Made by a program: the position numbers and the translations under genes | The notes under the pieces: generated by a model | Seen by the model: the letters and a program-made list of their open reading frames with translations, nothing else | Told to the model about the DNA's origin: nothing | Databases searched by the model: none | Part shown: positions 33,308 through 33,557 of the stretch, piece by piece | Position numbering within the stretch: position 1 is the first letter of the stretch | How the letters are laid out: each line of letters begins with the position of its first letter | From: Flavobacterium sp. Root935 | GTDB taxonomy: Bacteria > Bacteroidota > Bacteroidia > Flavobacteriales > Flavobacteriaceae | NCBI RefSeq assembly: GCF_001429295.1 | Contig: NZ_LMJL01000008.1 | Location: 171,910-205,466, forward strand | DNA length: 33,557 nt | Direction of reading: 5' to 3'

Positions 33308-33557
33308 TTTTAAAATGTCCCATGGAACATTTCATTGGTAGAAAACAAATATTTTTCTAGATATCATCCCGTAGGCACGTTTGGGTCATGAATTTGATTA
33401 TTTAAAATATTGTCATTTCAACAATCAAACGTTCCTACGGAACGTAAAATCGATACATTCATTTATTTTTCTACCAATGAGATGTTCCTAACGAAACATT
33501 TAAAAATTCTTGATCTACATAAAATTTGGAAATATTATAATAGAAAATCAAACGTTC
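33308..33557. repeat. extragenic inverted repeat with internal direct repeats, family D
   Basis: GGAACATTTCATTGGTAGAAA (33324-33344, written in full here as 21 bases less one: GGAACATTTCATTGGTAGAA) pairs with a copy at 33468-33488 that differs at one base. The interior holds the palindrome CGTTCCTACGGAACG (33430-33444). AATCAAACGTTC occurs at 33423-33434 and again at 33546-33557, the window edge, so another unit probably follows. No gene is seen in this stretch. Confidence 0.7.

Overview
The window looks like a chromosomal segment of a Flavobacterium-type Bacteroidota. It is AT-rich, has promoter-like TAnnTTTG elements, carries many short extragenic inverted repeats, and encodes typical families: an SSS symporter, LytS/LytTR two-component proteins, HAE1-type RND efflux, Bacteroidota lipoprotein signals and TlpA-like thioredoxins. 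No rRNA, tRNA, CRISPR array, insertion sequence, phage gene or SusC/SusD pair was seen.

Layout. (1) 1-894: the 5' part of a minus-strand gene for a secreted, catalytically degenerate M23-like protein. (2) 1003-8454: a pectin/fucoside block. It holds an SSS sugar symporter and a Gfo/Idh/MocA oxidoreductase (translationally coupled), a secreted parallel beta-helix protein (GH141-like, probable alpha-L-fucosidase) fused to an L-rhamnose/L-fucose-mutarotase-type domain, and a divergent GH28 polygalacturonase-family enzyme preceded by a TAnnTTTG element abutting a perfect 14-bp palindrome. (3) 8703-12556, minus strand: a non-phosphorylative L-fucose (or similar deoxysugar) pathway with an FAH-family diketo-deoxy-acid hydrolase, a zinc alcohol dehydrogenase, an SDR resembling L-fucose dehydrogenase, and a lactonase. 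The acid-sugar dehydratase expected between lactonase and dehydrogenase is absent. (4) 12957-20768, plus strand and divergent from block 3: solute-binding-fold protein without signal peptide, class III CoA-transferase, second class III CoA-transferase, second solute-binding-fold protein without signal peptide, Gfo/Idh/MocA oxidoreductase, MaoC-like dehydratase, and a FucP-type fucose permease. The first four are chained by 1-4 bp overlaps. No ABC permease or ATPase is present. (5) 21239-26999, minus strand: an RND tripartite efflux pump. (6) 27264-29353, plus strand: LytS kinase, LytTR regulator, DUF3861 protein. (7) 29707-33307: a PQQ-type sugar dehydrogenase lipoprotein, two thioredoxin-fold proteins and a DsbA-family lipoprotein. 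The window ends in an extragenic repeat.

How it fits together. Extracellular enzymes (GH28 and the GH141-mutarotase fusion) would release L-fucose or a related sugar from pectin. FucP and/or the SSS symporter would import it. Block 3 would oxidise it through lactone and acid to a diketo acid that is cleaved. Blocks 3 and 4 share a nearly identical 31-bp element (28/31 matches), oriented outward toward each operon and starting at a TACTTTTG promoter element, so they are probably co-regulated.

The most unusual part is block 4. Two apparently cytoplasmic proteins with the fold of periplasmic sugar-binding proteins flank two CoA-transferases, followed by a MaoC-type dehydratase, next to a sugar-acid pathway lacking its dehydratase. 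I propose, as inference only, a CoA-thioester route for sugar-acid dehydration. All family assignments were made by reading the sequences, without database searches.
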